This document shows, piece after piece, positions 12,266 to 20,529 of a stretch of 23,655 nucleotides of DNA (positions are counted from its first letter, which is position 1; each line of letters starts with the position of its first letter). The stretch is taken from the IMG/VR virus record IMGVR_UViG_3300020215_000140, positions 1 through 23,655 of that record, one strand, 5' to 3'. Below the pieces are notes generated by a model. It searched no databases and was not told where the DNA came from. It was given only the letters and a program-made list of their open reading frames with translations. A program made the translations under genes and the position numbers. Source of the stretch: a virus.

Positions 12266-12283
12266 GGGTGGAAAGGATGAACG

Positions 12284-12517
12284 ATGGGACGATGCGTTAA
12301 ATGCGGCGCGACAAACGTTGAAATCGATTTTCTAGAACGCTGCGAACCGTGTTTTCGGCATTACGTGATGAGCGTGGAAGACGATGGCCGGATGCCGTTT
12401 GTAAAGGCGCCTGGTTACACCGTGACAAACGCGCATCTTGACGATATCCGACGACGGAGAATCGACGAAAACGGGAAAGTCTATCGCGATTATGGAAAAA
12501 AGTCTTTCGTGGTGTAA
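12284..12517 (+). CDS. Small zinc-ribbon protein, 77 aa
   Basis: ATG 12284 has AAAGGA 6-7 nt upstream. Two CxxC knuckles near the N-terminus, Cys4/Cys7 (RCVKCG) and Cys20/Cys23 (RCEPCF), make a compact zinc ribbon. The rest is charged and polar, with RRRRIDENGKVYRDYGKK toward the end. It is a further member of the small zinc proteins scattered through this genome (2801, 2971, 6353). Its place just after the capsid gene suggests late expression. Function unknown. Its end overlaps the next small gene by 26 bp. Confidence 0.62.
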   Translation: MGRCVKCGATNVEIDFLERCEPCFRHYVMSVEDDGRMPFVKAPGYTVTNAHLDDIRRRRIDENGKVYRDYGKKSFVV

Positions 12518-12701
12518 GCAGCATCCCTGGATCATCGGCTTTCTGGCGTTAGGACTCCATACTGTCGGGATGGTGTTTCTCATCGACTATTTGCAGAAAC
12601 ATTGCGCGGGGTACGTCTTCAGCGGGTTCTATTCGACGAACGCGCAGCGAGACGGCCAGAAGGTTCAAGTGTACATACCGTTTTATGAGGAGGACAGATG
12701 A
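12492..12701 (+). CDS. Small membrane protein, 69 aa
   Basis: ATG 12492 starts within the zinc-ribbon gene. A GGGAAAG motif lies about 10 nt upstream, so the ribosome site is weak. After a short polar start (MEKSLSWCKQH) comes a hydrophobic segment (about 13-32, WIIGFLALGLHTVGMVFLI), then an external or cytoplasmic tail of about 35 residues with one further Cys and an acidic end (YEEDR). Single-pass membrane protein of unknown role. The stop overlaps the next start in an ATGA arrangement with a strong GAGGAGG site for that next gene. Confidence 0.55.
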   Translation: MEKSLSWCKQHPWIIGFLALGLHTVGMVFLIDYLQKHCAGYVFSGFYSTNAQRDGQKVQVYIPFYEEDR

Positions 12702-13093
12702 AAGAGCGAATTTTAGGCGGGTTTCTGGGAGCGGTGATTTTTTTATCGTCTGGCAGTACCTTATGGTCGGCGGATTACGAAGCGTCCCATTCCACCAATA
12801 CAACCGGGTCTGTTACCACGGGCATTATCCCGAATACCGATCCTGGGGATATTCTAGTGCGCCTCTTAATTAACCAGCGGTCACCCTCGGCCTGTACGGT
12901 GACGCTCTACGATTCAAGCGCGACGGCAACAACGTCCCTGGGAACCGTGGATATTTCGACCGGCGCAACGTCCATGAGCGGGCCGTTTGATGAAAGCGAA
13001 TACACCTACATGCTGCGCGTGTCGAGCGCGATTACGATCTCGAAATCCTGTACATCGGGGAACGTGACCGTTCTCTGGCAGAACAAACGATGA
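12698..13093 (+). CDS. Signal-peptide protein of the head/tail module, 131 aa
   Basis: ATG 12698 has GAGGAGGACAG just upstream, a very strong site. The N-terminus MKERILGGFLGAVIFLSSGS is a likely Sec signal peptide or membrane anchor; a cut near residue 25 (WSA) is possible but the -3 Trp is unusual. The remainder is Ser/Thr-rich and beta-like (TTGSVTTGIIP, SACTVTLYDSSATATTS), with two cysteines (SACTV and KSCTS) that could pair. It ends in VLWQNKR. No enzyme motif. It overlaps the tail adaptor gene by 4 bp. It probably belongs to the virion or its assembly, but export would be odd for a conventional phage. Confidence 0.6.
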   Translation: MKERILGGFLGAVIFLSSGSTLWSADYEASHSTNTTGSVTTGIIPNTDPGDILVRLLINQRSPSACTVTLYDSSATATTSLGTVDISTGATSMSGPFDESEYTYMLRVSSAITISKSCTSGNVTVLWQNKR

Positions 13094-14184
13094 CCCTTTC
13101 AGAAATTGTCAACGCTGCCGGCCGGCGAACGAACAAGACAACCACGAACTCGGATGTTCGCAACAAGTTCATCGAACACGTGAACGCCATTCGAGAAATC
13201 GCCTGGACGAAATACGACTGGTCCTGGAAAAAGCGCGTCTGGTGGTTGCGGACGTACGATCAAGTGACCTCGGGCACGATGACCGTTACAAACGGGTCGT
13301 CTACGGTCACAAACAGCGGAACGCCGTTTAGTTCGACGCATGCGGGATGGTACTTGCGGATTTTGGGGTCGACGCCGGAATCGTGGTATCGCGTAATTAA
13401 CGTGCCGTCTAGTTCGACCTTGACCTTGGACCCGGCCTATCAGGGCTCAACGGCGTCCGGGGTAAGTTACGAGCTGCGAAAAGTCGATTATCTCTTGCCG
13501 TCTGAATTGGAAGGGATGCCGACCGTGGTTGAAACGGAAAACCGCGTGCTAACGCTCAATCCGCCGCTATTTACGCGGCCTTTTGGTATCCCGGACACGC
13601 GGGGGAAACCGACGCACGGCATTGTATGGAGCGATGACCCGATTGGCAGCACCTACACGACCGGGACGATTTCAGGAACGGCCGATACCCGCACGGTGAC
13701 CGGCAGTAGCACGGCGTGGCTGGCGAACGTCACGCCGGGCGACCAACTGGAAGTCGTGGTCGGAAGCGCCACGTATAAATATACCGTGCGTTCCGTCGAA
13801 TCGGATACGTCGCTCACGCTCTATCAGTTTTTGCGCGTCGATATTTCGTCGGGCACAAGTTACACGATCCGCAACCAGTTTGGCCGGATTTTGCGCCTGA
13901 CGCCCACGGCGGACGACGAATATCCCATTGCGGTGCATGGCACACGCCGGTTTTATCCCTTGCAGCATGATGACGATATCGACGAATTGCTGGCCTGGCA
14001 CTCGGAAGCGATCATTACGGGCGTGATTGCCTTAGAACAAGGCGCCACGCCGGACGACCGCGAAAACCCGCAGTTTGTGAAGTTCCTCTCCCTGTTATCG
14101 ACAGCTGCGGCGGCGGATGCGCGCAACATGCACGCCAATCATCCCGCGCCGATTCAAGTGTCTTGGGGGGCTTACCGTGCCTAA
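13090..14184 (+). CDS. Predicted tail adaptor / connector with two beta repeats
   Basis: 364 aa from ATG 13090. The helical start (LSEIVNAAGRRTNK, about 3-16) and VNAIREIAWTKYDW (about 31-44), and the helical end (about 290-345), resemble head-to-tail adaptor proteins of podoviruses. Two similar beta domains are inserted, about 61-130 and 191-261. Each runs GT-x-T-V-T-GS-S-T-x-W, then a GD/GW turn, a Tyr-x-Val strand, SSTLTL or DTSLTL, and ends SG-x-SY-x-(L/I)-R. This looks like a duplicated module. The gene sits between the capsid module and the nozzle gene, the right place for an adaptor. Assignment moderate. Confidence 0.6.
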   Translation: MTLSEIVNAAGRRTNKTTTNSDVRNKFIEHVNAIREIAWTKYDWSWKKRVWWLRTYDQVTSGTMTVTNGSSTVTNSGTPFSSTHAGWYLRILGSTPESWYRVINVPSSSTLTLDPAYQGSTASGVSYELRKVDYLLPSELEGMPTVVETENRVLTLNPPLFTRPFGIPDTRGKPTHGIVWSDDPIGSTYTTGTISGTADTRTVTGSSTAWLANVTPGDQLEVVVGSATYKYTVRSVESDTSLTLYQFLRVDISSGTSYTIRNQFGRILRLTPTADDEYPIAVHGTRRFYPLQHDDDIDELLAWHSEAIITGVIALEQGATPDDRENPQFVKFLSLLSTAAAADARNMHANHPAPIQVSWGAYRA

Positions 14185-15772
14185 GATCCCGGCGCAGCCG
14201 GTCGATTTTTATGAAAACACGACGGGCATGGTGCCCATTAATTCGGGTATTCGCGTTCCGACAAGCGGCTGTTTAGAGGCGATCAACGTGAATCTAACGC
14301 CGATCGGCGGGCTTTCCCGGCGCAACGGATATTCGCGGCTGAATTCCAGCGCGTTTGTCACCGACGGCATTATGACGGGGCTCTATGACGCCGCGTTTTC
14401 CTCGGGCACAAACGTGTTGGTCGGATTTGGCGACACGAAAGTAAAGACCATGGATAACTTGGACGGCACCTGGGACGACAGGACGGGGGCCTTGACCATT
14501 ACGGCCGGCCAGAACAATTTATGGTCTTTTGCGATGCTCAATGACATCGTCGTATGCGCGAACGACACGAACAACTGTATTCAAATTAATAGTTCGCTCT
14601 CCGCTTCCACCATCGGAGCGGCCACCATTGATTCGGCGCTCTTTGTCGTGGAGTACCGGGGCTACATGTTTTACGGAAACACCGTGGAAAGCGCGACGCG
14701 GTTCCCGGACCGGCTGCGCTTTTCCAACAGCGCCGCGCCGGGTACCCTCACATCGACCGATATCGTAAGCGTTCATCAAAAGCAAGGCGGCCAGTTGCGC
14801 GGAGCGATTGTCTACAAGGACCGGCTGCTATGCTTCAAGGAAAACGGGCTGTATGAAGTCATTTTTTCCCCGACGCGGGTCAATTCGAGCGGCGCGTTGT
14901 TCCCGTTTATTGAAAACCCCAATCCGCTGATTGTCGGCGTCGGAACGCAATCGCATCGAACCCTGGTCCATTTCACGACGCCCACGACCCATAAAGCGCC
15001 AGGCGACTATATCTTCTTTGTCGATCAATTCGGCATGCCACGAATCTATGCCGGCGGGTCCACGGCCCTGCAAGTCGGCTATGCGATCTCGCGATCTCGG
15101 GATACCGCTATTCGCTCGTTAGTGGACGTTGACCATAGCGTTACGTCCTTACGGTCTCAATTTGCGATCAACTACCCCGAACGAAATCAAATCTTTGTAT
15201 TTCAGGATAACACGACCCAAATGGATACTTGCTGGGTCTTGGATTATTCCGTCGATTGGGCTTGGACGCGCCACAACTTCGCGGATGCTTTTACGTGCGG
15301 GGCGCTTGTCCGCCACACGGATGGCACCTACCGCGTTTTTACCGGCGACCGGAGCGGTTTCACCGTTCGCCACGACACGGGCAACCTCGACCACGACGAC
15401 ACGATTTCGATGACGTATTTATCCGGCGATGCGTTTCGGGGAAGTCCGATGATTCAATGCAATTGGCCGGTTTTTGAAGTGCGCGGCACAACTGGGACCG
15501 ACACGGAAGCGGTCAATATCGCCTTTGCCAAAGATGGCGAGAATATCGCTACCTCGTCGGAAGATGTCATTTTGTACGAACCGCAAACGAAGTGGGGGCG
15601 CTTCAAGTGGGGGCAAGCGGCCTGGGCGAAAACCGGGCTTGTGACGCGGACCATCGCCCCTAATTTTGACGGGAAAACTGCCCGTGTTCGATTTCAAAAC
15701 GTTTCTGGAAGCCAAGTCACGATTGAAGGCTGGTCCTACGTGCCTCGAATCACGGGCTTGTCTTACGAGTAG
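14177..15772 (+). CDS. Predicted tail nozzle / beta-propeller hub protein
   Basis: GTG 14177 is preferred (GGGGGG 6 nt upstream), overlapping the adaptor stop by 8 bp; 531 aa. The start PVDFYENTTGMVPINSGIR and 'SGCLEAINVNLTPIGGLSRRNGY' section (about 31-53) are typical of podovirus nozzle or DNA-stabilisation proteins. Repeated blades with AMLNDIVVCAN, VEYRGYMFYG, IVYKDRLLCFKENGLYEV and FVDQFGMPRIYAGG fit a beta-propeller, as in P22 gp10. The C-terminus (about 430-531) is a separate beta domain. It would form the tail tube end through which ejection proteins pass. Confidence 0.68.
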   Translation: MPKIPAQPVDFYENTTGMVPINSGIRVPTSGCLEAINVNLTPIGGLSRRNGYSRLNSSAFVTDGIMTGLYDAAFSSGTNVLVGFGDTKVKTMDNLDGTWDDRTGALTITAGQNNLWSFAMLNDIVVCANDTNNCIQINSSLSASTIGAATIDSALFVVEYRGYMFYGNTVESATRFPDRLRFSNSAAPGTLTSTDIVSVHQKQGGQLRGAIVYKDRLLCFKENGLYEVIFSPTRVNSSGALFPFIENPNPLIVGVGTQSHRTLVHFTTPTTHKAPGDYIFFVDQFGMPRIYAGGSTALQVGYAISRSRDTAIRSLVDVDHSVTSLRSQFAINYPERNQIFVFQDNTTQMDTCWVLDYSVDWAWTRHNFADAFTCGALVRHTDGTYRVFTGDRSGFTVRHDTGNLDHDDTISMTYLSGDAFRGSPMIQCNWPVFEVRGTTGTDTEAVNIAFAKDGENIATSSEDVILYEPQTKWGRFKWGQAAWAKTGLVTRTIAPNFDGKTARVRFQNVSGSQVTIEGWSYVPRITGLSYE

Positions 15773-15785
15773 GAGGAGTTAATTT

Positions 15786-16409
15786 ATGGCGTCAGTGGCG
15801 CGATCATACACATTTACCGATGGAACCGACGCATACGGTTCCCAAGTTGAAAACGAACTGAACACGATCTTTAACGCCTGGAATAACCATAACGCGGGAA
15901 CATCGACTTGGACGGTCCTTTCGGCGTCCAATGCGTCGGCTGTCCCGTTAATCGCCAACAATTCGACCGGGACGAACGATATTTTTAACGGCCGCGACAA
16001 CGGAACGAATATTTTTCGTCTGGTGGATGGCGGATGGATGCATTTCCGCTTACAGCGGCAGGATAACACGACCAATAACACCGACACGAACGACCGTATT
16101 CAAATGGGTTGGGGGTTCATCACCTCAGACGGTTCGGCTAATGACATGACCGAATCGATCAGCTTTGCCTCGGCCTACGGCGCCGCCCCGATTGTTTTCC
16201 TGACAACCTTGGGTGTTCGGACCGGGAGTGACCCGGCCGATATCACCGAGTTGACCGGATCGGAATCGCGAAGTCATATCGTGCATGCCGAAGACGTTAC
16301 GGCGAACGGTTTCACGGTTCGCATGCAAGCACCTGACGCCGCCGACGGTAACTTTACCAATACGGTGCGCTACGGGTATGCGTGGCTCGCGATTGGAGCG
16401 ATGGCATGA
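15786..16409 (+). CDS. Short fibre / lectin-like appendage protein, 207 aa
   Basis: ATG 15786 after TAGGAGGAGTTAATTT, a strong site. The N-terminus (about 1-75) has the pattern SYTFTDGTDAYGSQVENEL-x-FNAWNNH, then 'TNDIFNGRDNGTNIFRLVDGG', common in phage structural and fibre proteins as an attachment domain. The C-terminal part (about 110-207) resembles H-type-lectin-like or fibre-tip beta-sandwiches, ending YGYAWLAIG. It could be the receptor-binding or a small side fibre. Function inferred from pattern and position beside the nozzle. Confidence 0.6.
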   Translation: MASVARSYTFTDGTDAYGSQVENELNTIFNAWNNHNAGTSTWTVLSASNASAVPLIANNSTGTNDIFNGRDNGTNIFRLVDGGWMHFRLQRQDNTTNNTDTNDRIQMGWGFITSDGSANDMTESISFASAYGAAPIVFLTTLGVRTGSDPADITELTGSESRSHIVHAEDVTANGFTVRMQAPDAADGNFTNTVRYGYAWLAIGAMA

Positions 16410-16579
16410 TCGACTGGAAAGAATCGCTCGAAAAGCAATTTCAGACGCTACAAGCCGATTTCGCAGCGACACAATCTAAGCTCTATGAGATTTCCGGGGC
16501 TTTAAAAGTGATACGGCACCTCTTAGATCAAGGCGTGGAGATAGGGAAGGAGACGACCAATGGCCGATCGAATGACTGA
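16406..16579 (+). CDS. Small coiled-coil protein, 57 aa
   Basis: ATG 16406 overlaps the previous stop (ATGA) and has GGAG 8 nt upstream. The 57 residues form one charged amphipathic helix (WKESLEKQFQTLQADFAAT, about 3-21, continuing to 43). The 3' end overlaps the following ejection-type gene by 20 bp. No family recognised; a small chaperone or trimerising partner of the fibre is possible. Confidence 0.5.
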   Translation: MIDWKESLEKQFQTLQADFAATQSKLYEISGALKVIRHLLDQGVEIGKETTNGRSND

Positions 16580-17558
16580 CCTTGTGAACATTCAACCAGT
16601 GGCAAAACGTCCGCTGACAAGCGGGGGCGAAAGCGCGCCGAATCCCCATCTCTATAACGAGGCAATCCGGGTGCGTCAGGCGCTTTCCAACACGTCCAAA
16701 GCCGACGCGAAGAACATCATCGACAGCCATTTGCGCCAATTCCGCCAATTCTATAAAGGGCAATTCCAGGAAGATCCCAGCGACGAAGATTTAAGCGTCT
16801 TTTTAGAGGCGGTGGTGTTGCCAAGGGCCGGCCATTTCGCTGGCGGGGCGCAGGAAGTGGCGGACAATATCCGTACATTCGTAGCGGATCGGTTTTCCGG
16901 CCGGGCAGAGCAAATCTCGAAGCGCCGGCTGGAAGAAGCGCGGCCGGAAGCGCAGCGTCTTTCTGATGTGCTTCTTTCGGAAGGACGGAAACAACTGGGG
17001 TCCATTGCCGATGAATTGCGCGATTATCAAGTCCGCCTCTTTGAAAAGCTCCGGCCGCAACTGACCATCATGTCGAAAGCAAGCGGGCTTGAAGGGGGCG
17101 GCGGTCAACTCTTGCAAGAGCAAGGCGCTCTGGAAGATCTCGGGCGTGGCTCGCAAGAGTTTCTTTTGCCACGCCTGGCCGATTTAGCGAGTCAGGCGGC
17201 CAATATCCGCTATTCGGGCGAAGCGGCGCCCTATGAATTTGAACGGGCCATGGCACTAGGCGGGCCGGACACACTGCGCCAACTGGGGCAACAAGCCGTT
17301 CAGCGAGCGTTTGATTTCTCTCGGGCGGATCAGAATTTCAGGAATCAGAGCGCGATGCTCGATAAGCAGCTTAGTAGCATGCCGAGTTTTTGGGAGAGCC
17401 TTGGTCAGAACCTACTTTCTTCTGGCATTCAAGGGTTATCCGCTGGTTGGGGATACAGGCTTGGCGGGCCGGCCGGCGGCCTGATGGCAAGTCAAGCGAC
17501 AAAGTCTACCGGGCCGAAAAATCCAAATCCGCGAGATTATCACTTCGATAATGCGTAG
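16560..17558 (+). CDS. Predicted internal / ejection protein, 332 aa
   Basis: ATG 16560 with AAGGAG 7 nt upstream. The chain is mainly helical: long charged helices from about 50 to 170, a Gly-rich turn (GLEGGGGQLLQEQ), more helices to 285, then a Gly/Ala/Leu-rich C-terminal segment (about 275-320, SLGQNLLSSGIQGLSAGWGY, then GGPAGGLMA) that could insert in a membrane. The position between tail genes and two more such genes fits the ejection-protein block of podoviruses (P22 gp7/gp20/gp16-like role), whose products leave the head with the DNA and form a channel across the envelope. No sequence motif proves this. Confidence 0.5.
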   Translation: MADRMTDLVNIQPVAKRPLTSGGESAPNPHLYNEAIRVRQALSNTSKADAKNIIDSHLRQFRQFYKGQFQEDPSDEDLSVFLEAVVLPRAGHFAGGAQEVADNIRTFVADRFSGRAEQISKRRLEEARPEAQRLSDVLLSEGRKQLGSIADELRDYQVRLFEKLRPQLTIMSKASGLEGGGGQLLQEQGALEDLGRGSQEFLLPRLADLASQAANIRYSGEAAPYEFERAMALGGPDTLRQLGQQAVQRAFDFSRADQNFRNQSAMLDKQLSSMPSFWESLGQNLLSSGIQGLSAGWGYRLGGPAGGLMASQATKSTGPKNPNPRDYHFDNA

Positions 17559-17567
17559 GAGTTCTAT

Positions 17568-18692
17568 ATGGCGAAATTAAGCGACATTTTTCTTAATACG
17601 TTAGGAAATTTCCTCCTGGGTGTCGGTGGCGTGAACCCGGCTGAATTACATCTCAAGCGACAGCAGCAGGAGCAAGAAGCAGCGAAATATAGGCTATCCA
17701 CATTTGTGGATCTGGCTAAAGCCAATGCCGTTGATCGTATCCCCGCTTCTGTTCTCCAGCAGGCAGGAATTGGCATTCAGGATGATGTTGAAGTACCTCC
17801 ACTCTATGACGTGATTGCTCAAAAGGACAATGCCGGGAACATTATTGACTTTACCCATGTTCCGAAGCCACGCGGTGGACGGACGATGGTGGCAGGCCCC
17901 TCCTCACCAGGGGCGCCGCGATTAGAGCCTGATCCCGTTACAGGGGCTTTAACTTGGTTTTACCCGCCCTCCTCGGCCACACCAGAATCACCCGTGACGC
18001 AACCTTCAGGCACCCCTACGCCTAATCCGTCGGGTGGCGGAAAAGGCGTATTTACCGTATCGGGTGGAATGACAAAGGCTCAAAGAAAAGTCGATGAGGA
18101 GTTTGCGAAAGATTACAACGATTTTGTCGCCCAAGGGGGTCAATCTGATCCCGTTAAACTCGTTTACGGTTTAGACGATGCAATTATTGAGTTAGAAAAA
18201 ACAAATGCTACTGGTCGTGGTATGGGTCTTATCGGACGGCGGGGTAGAACGTTTATAAATCCAAAAGCTGGCGTAATTGAAGATCAGGTTAGAGATGCCG
18301 TGCAAAGGAACTTACGCCTAATTCTGGGCGGTCAATTTGCAGAACGAGAAGGCGATAACCTTGTTCGCACAGCTTACAACCCTGGATTGCCCGAAAAGGA
18401 AGTTGCCAAGCGTCTACAAAGCCTCTCCACGCAAATGAAGTTGGCTTTGAAAGCCAAGCAAGATGCCGTGTCATATTACGAACAACATGGCACGCTACGC
18501 GGGTATAAGGGCAAGCAATATAGTATCGCCGATTTTCAGCGAGCCGCCCAAGGAAAAGATAAATCCCTATTAGGAGAAGTTGAATTCGGGCAACAATCGG
18601 GGGGAGCAAGTCCTGAAGGGCCACATGGACCATCTGTCGTTCAAAACGGCGTGACATACAACTGGAATCCATTAACTGGTCAATATGAGTAA
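17568..18692 (+). CDS. Predicted internal virion / DNA-transfer protein, 374 aa
   Basis: ATG 17568 with TAGGAG 7 nt upstream. N-terminal hydrophobic start (LSDIFLNTLGNFLLGVGGV), Gln-rich helix (about 31-40), a Pro/Ser/Gly-rich linker (about 110-160) and a C-terminal helical domain (about 165-340). That domain carries 'LILGGQFAEREGDNLVRTAYNPGLPEKEVAKRL' in outline (near 245-278) and KAKQDAVSYYEQHGTLRGYKG (about 293-313), a pattern seen in internal or structural proteins of many podoviruses. It was presumably recruited to the ejection complex. Its DNA is visibly more AT-rich, with AGA/AGG arginine codons and fewer GC-ending codons than neighbours on either side. Confidence 0.55.
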   Translation: MAKLSDIFLNTLGNFLLGVGGVNPAELHLKRQQQEQEAAKYRLSTFVDLAKANAVDRIPASVLQQAGIGIQDDVEVPPLYDVIAQKDNAGNIIDFTHVPKPRGGRTMVAGPSSPGAPRLEPDPVTGALTWFYPPSSATPESPVTQPSGTPTPNPSGGGKGVFTVSGGMTKAQRKVDEEFAKDYNDFVAQGGQSDPVKLVYGLDDAIIELEKTNATGRGMGLIGRRGRTFINPKAGVIEDQVRDAVQRNLRLILGGQFAEREGDNLVRTAYNPGLPEKEVAKRLQSLSTQMKLALKAKQDAVSYYEQHGTLRGYKGKQYSIADFQRAAQGKDKSLLGEVEFGQQSGGASPEGPHGPSVVQNGVTYNWNPLTGQYE

Positions 18693-19764
18693 GCCTCGCT
18701 TTGATCCAAATAAGTTTTTTCAACCCGCCTCTGCAAATGGCAAGCCAGCGTTTGATCCTAATCAACCATTTGAGCCATTAGCCCAGCAATCCCAAAGTCA
18801 TTTTCAACGATTCGGAAAGTTTATCCCGGCGGTAGGCGGGGTTGCTGGAACGCTTCTAGGGACTCCTGCCGGTCCTCTTGGAATGGCAACAGGCGCAACT
18901 CTAGGGGCAGGTGCGGGGGAAGCGGGACGGCAACTCCTAGGACGTATGCTTGGAGAAGAAGCACCCATGACGTCCTTAGAGGCAGCCACAGGGATAGGAA
19001 AAGAGGCTGGAATCGGCTTAGTCAGCGAATTAACAGGTCAAGGGGTCGGGCGTTTGGCGGCACAGGGTTATAAGGCGTTTCCGAAGATCGCTCAAGCTTT
19101 TTCAGGAACGCCAGCGACAAACATTGCGAGAGCGCAAAAGAGAGGGTTTGGGGTTTATAAGACTGGGGTTACGCGTAAAGTCGCTGGAGAGGCGCAGCAG
19201 AAAACCGAAGAAGATCTATTAAGGCAATTTTTCCAGCCTAAGCAGAAAGTCGCTATCGATTTAAATCAGAGAGGGTTTGCACAGAACATGATCGAAAAAG
19301 CTGCTCTCAAATTAGAACAGGGAGAGCGCTTAACCCCGAAGGAGGCCGTTGGCGTCAGACGAGCGATTAAAGTTGTCTATCCGCCTGAAACAGCCAAAGG
19401 TGCCCCATTAGGAGCGAGACTAGCCAAAATTAATGAAGCCGCACGACAAGTCATCGCAGAGGACTTACCAGAGTTTTCCAAGCGACTCATTGATACGGAA
19501 AAGGCGATTACAAGAAGCCAACTCCTAAAACCACTTCGTGTAAACAGAACAAATCCAGATCAAATATCTGGTTTAGCAACGACTTTGGGAGCGTTTCGTC
19601 CTCTTGCCCTCGCTGCGACAGTTCCTTTTTCGCCCTTATCTATGGGTTTCGCGGGAGCAACGATGGGCGCTGCAAAACGACATATACCTGCTCTTCTACG
19701 TAGGGCTATTCAACGCGGGGCAATTCAATCCGAAGGGAGAGGACTCATTACGGACAATCTTTAA
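18685..19764 (+). CDS. Predicted membrane-active ejection protein, 359 aa
   Basis: ATG 18685 overlaps the previous gene by 8 bp. A repeat-like start, FDPNKFFQPAS and FDPNQPFEPLA, precedes a glycine-zipper segment (about 45-90, GGVAGTLLGTPAGPLG, then ATGATLGAGAGEAG) that could form membrane helices. A basic helical middle (about 150-290) follows, then a hydrophobic Gly/Ala C-terminal region (about 300-335). Such glycine-zipper proteins are common in podovirus ejection sets. It shares the AT-richer composition of the preceding gene. Followed by an AAAGGAGG site for the next gene. No lytic-enzyme motif seen. Confidence 0.5.
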   Translation: MSKPRFDPNKFFQPASANGKPAFDPNQPFEPLAQQSQSHFQRFGKFIPAVGGVAGTLLGTPAGPLGMATGATLGAGAGEAGRQLLGRMLGEEAPMTSLEAATGIGKEAGIGLVSELTGQGVGRLAAQGYKAFPKIAQAFSGTPATNIARAQKRGFGVYKTGVTRKVAGEAQQKTEEDLLRQFFQPKQKVAIDLNQRGFAQNMIEKAALKLEQGERLTPKEAVGVRRAIKVVYPPETAKGAPLGARLAKINEAARQVIAEDLPEFSKRLIDTEKAITRSQLLKPLRVNRTNPDQISGLATTLGAFRPLALAATVPFSPLSMGFAGATMGAAKRHIPALLRRAIQRGAIQSEGRGLITDNL

Positions 19765-19774
19765 AGGAGGTTCC

Positions 19775-20179
19775 ATGGACTTAGACGAATTGAAAAAGCT
19801 CATTAAGACACAAAACGATCAGATTACCGCTCTGATTCAGGCCGAAACCGCGAATTCGCGGTTGAAAGAAGAATTGCAATCAACGACCCGTAAACTGGAA
19901 AAAGTTTACGCGGATCTTAAAGTGGCGGAGGATCGATTAGTTTCCGTCAAAAGTGAGGCATCCCATGTCTTGGCAGAAGCGAACCAAGAAGCAACGAACA
20001 TGGTTGAATCGGCCAAACTCACCAAGGCCGAAGCGGACCGCAAGCTTAGTGAAGCCTCTCGGCTGGAAAGACAAGCTCAAGCAAAACTGGATGAGGCTCA
20101 AGATCTATCTGGCCGTTATCAATCCCTTATTGCGGACTTAAACGCCCAAAAAGAAAAAATTCTTGCGGCAATTAAGTAG
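19775..20179 (+). CDS. Coiled-coil protein, 134 aa
   Basis: ATG 19775 is chosen for its AAAGGAGG site with 4-nt spacing; the frame stays open upstream inside the previous gene. Nearly the whole chain is a coiled coil, residues about 5-133, with Ala/Glu/Lys/Leu heptads (SRLKEELQSTTRKLEKVYADL style). No Cys and no signal peptide. It resembles the second coiled-coil gene at 6724 in type only. Possible tail or assembly rod; function unknown. Confidence 0.6.
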   Translation: MDLDELKKLIKTQNDQITALIQAETANSRLKEELQSTTRKLEKVYADLKVAEDRLVSVKSEASHVLAEANQEATNMVESAKLTKAEADRKLSEASRLERQAQAKLDEAQDLSGRYQSLIADLNAQKEKILAAIK

Positions 20180-20181
20180 CC

Positions 20182-20529
20182 ATGGCCTCGGCATCTGATA
20201 CGGGAACGACCCCGTATTTCAATTCCAGTCTATCCAACACGGTAACGAACGTCAAAACCACGGGCGGGCGCGTGTACGGCTATCACATTGAAAACCCAAA
20301 CACGACGAAAGCCTACGTGCAGTTTTTCAATAGAACGGCGGCAAATGTCACGCTTGGAACGACAACCCCAACCAATTCCTTAATGGTGCCGGCGGGCGGC
20401 GCGCTGGATACGGCGTCTTTTGCGCCGCCTTGGGCGTATGGCGTAGCCGTTTCCATCGCCGCTACCACGACCGCGACCGGCAACACAGCGCCCTCGTCAA
20501 GCTTGATTGTCAATATCTGGTATCTATGA
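20182..20529 (+). CDS. Small beta-rich structural protein, 115 aa
   Basis: ATG 20182, two bases after the previous stop; weak ribosome site, likely coupled. Thr/Ser/Asn/Ala-rich with a pattern common in phage appendage and decoration proteins: GGRVYGYHIENPNTTKAYVQF (about 28-48), then VTLGTTTPTNSLMVPAGG (about 56-73), then WAYGVAVSIAATTTATGN. It looks like a single beta-sandwich. No signal peptide. It overlaps the fibre gene by 4 bp. Probably part of the fibre or capsid surface. Confidence 0.55.
   Translation: MASASDTGTTPYFNSSLSNTVTNVKTTGGRVYGYHIENPNTTKAYVQFFNRTAANVTLGTTTPTNSLMVPAGGALDTASFAPPWAYGVAVSIAATTTATGNTAPSSSLIVNIWYL

Noticed and set aside
3909-19764. Search for a tape-measure, tail-tube or sheath gene
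   Set aside because: No gene has the size or pattern. The order portal, coat, adaptor, nozzle, ejection proteins fits a short-tailed phage.
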